Part shown: in pieces, positions 5,217-5,610 of the stretch
Numbering within the stretch: the stretch's first letter is position 1
Layout: each line of letters starts with the position of its first letter
Source of the DNA: Dehalococcoidia bacterium
GTDB taxonomy: Bacteria; Chloroflexota; Dehalococcoidia; SZUA-161
DNA length: 5,610 nt
Assembly (NCBI GenBank): GCA_014859215.1
Contig: JACUUS010000150.1
Coordinates: 1 to 5,610, forward strand
Reading direction: 5' to 3'
Position numbers and translations under genes: made by a program
The notes under the pieces: model-generated
What the model was told of the DNA's origin: nothing
Databases searched by the model: none
Seen by the model: only the letters and a program-made list of their open reading frames with translations

Positions 5217-5610
5217 TTACTCCACGTAATCCTTCAACTTCTTTGACCTGCTGGGGTGACGCAGCTTGCGTATAGCTTTAGCTTCGATCTGGCGTATCCG
5301 TTCTCGGGTGACCCCGAATTCCTTGCCGACCTGTTCAAGGGTACGGCTGCGGTTGTCCTCAAGGCCAAATCGCAACTGAAGAACACGCCGTTCTCTCGGG
5401 GTAAGAGTGGAGAGCACTTCCTCCACCTGATCCTTTAGCATACTCAGGGATGCCGCCTCTACCGGAGACATCATCGACTGGTCTTCTATGAAGTCGCCGA
5501 GATGGCTGTCCTCCTCCCCGATGGGCAACTCGAGTGAGACCGGTTCCTGCGAGAGCTTCATAATCTCCCTGACCTTCTCAGGTGATATACCCATGTCGCC
5601 CCCGATCTCT
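5217..5610 (-). CDS. rpoD: Primary RNA polymerase sigma factor (RpoD/SigA), C-terminal part, cut by the right window edge
   Basis: This is the C-terminal ~130 residues of a sigma-70 group 1 factor, which directs RNA polymerase to housekeeping promoters. The frame stays open to the window end (EIGGD precedes the Met at 5594), so that Met is internal and the gene continues to the right. Counting from it, residues 1-38 are the end of region 3, with the SPEKVREIM segment and the EPVSLELPIGEEDSHLGDF segment characteristic of primary sigma factors. Region 4.1 lies around 50-80 (TPRERRVLQLRFGLED). Region 4.2 lies around 84-112, with the -35-binding helix-turn-helix VTRERIRQIEAKA (95-107) and then the LRHPSRS box at 111-117. 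The TAA stop is at 5217-5219. It converges with metF and is functionally unrelated to the C1 genes. The C terminus (RSKKLKDYVE) resembles Chloroflexota and Firmicutes versions. Confidence 0.96.
   Translation of the reverse strand, partial: EIGGDMGISPEKVREIMKLSQEPVSLELPIGEEDSHLGDFIEDQSMMSPVEAASLSMLKDQVEEVLSTLTPRERRVLQLRFGLEDNRSRTLEQVGKEFGVTRERIRQIEAKAIRKLRHPSRSKKLKDYVE

Overview
The window is a GC-rich bacterial chromosomal segment with two transcriptional units that converge. About 87% of it is rightward (+ strand) coding sequence for corrinoid- and folate-dependent one-carbon metabolism. The right edge carries the C-terminal end of a housekeeping sigma factor (RpoD/SigA) on the minus strand. 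Corrinoid methyl transfer, a redox-type corrinoid activator and a MetF-type reductase together point to a strict anaerobe with Wood-Ljungdahl-type C1 chemistry. The sigma-factor tail (the RERRVLQLRFGLED stretch and the RSKKLKDYVE end) looks to me most like Chloroflexota (Dehalococcoidia-like) or an anaerobic Firmicute. That placement is from memory of family sequences, not from a search.

Layout: (1) positions 2-1126, a URO-D superfamily protein of the corrinoid-methyltransferase type, cut off at its 5' end by the window edge; (2) 1175-3016, a RACo-like reductive activator of corrinoid proteins, with an N-terminal [2Fe-2S] domain and a C-terminal ASKHA ATPase domain; (3) 3009-3866, a pterin-binding (DHPS/MeTr-like) methyltransferase that starts with TTG and overlaps the activator gene by 8 bp; (4) 3902-4837, a methylenetetrahydrofolate reductase (MetF); (5) 4838-5216, a 379-bp gap between the two convergent genes, with no gene I can defend; (6) 5217-5610, the sigA/rpoD 3' end on the minus strand, running off the right edge.

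The four rightward genes read as one operon for methyl-group metabolism. The URO-D-like protein would exchange a methyl group between an unknown methylated compound and a corrinoid protein. The activator would return oxidised Co(II) corrinoid to Co(I) at the cost of ATP. The pterin-binding enzyme would pass the methyl group to or from tetrahydrofolate. MetF would interconvert methyl-THF and methylene-THF. The corrinoid protein itself is not in the window and would be expected just upstream. The least ordinary points are the URO-D-like protein, which lacks the usual His-x-Cys...Cys zinc ligands, the absence of a metV partner next to metF, and a decayed-looking intergenic region with a strong but unused Shine-Dalgarno sequence.
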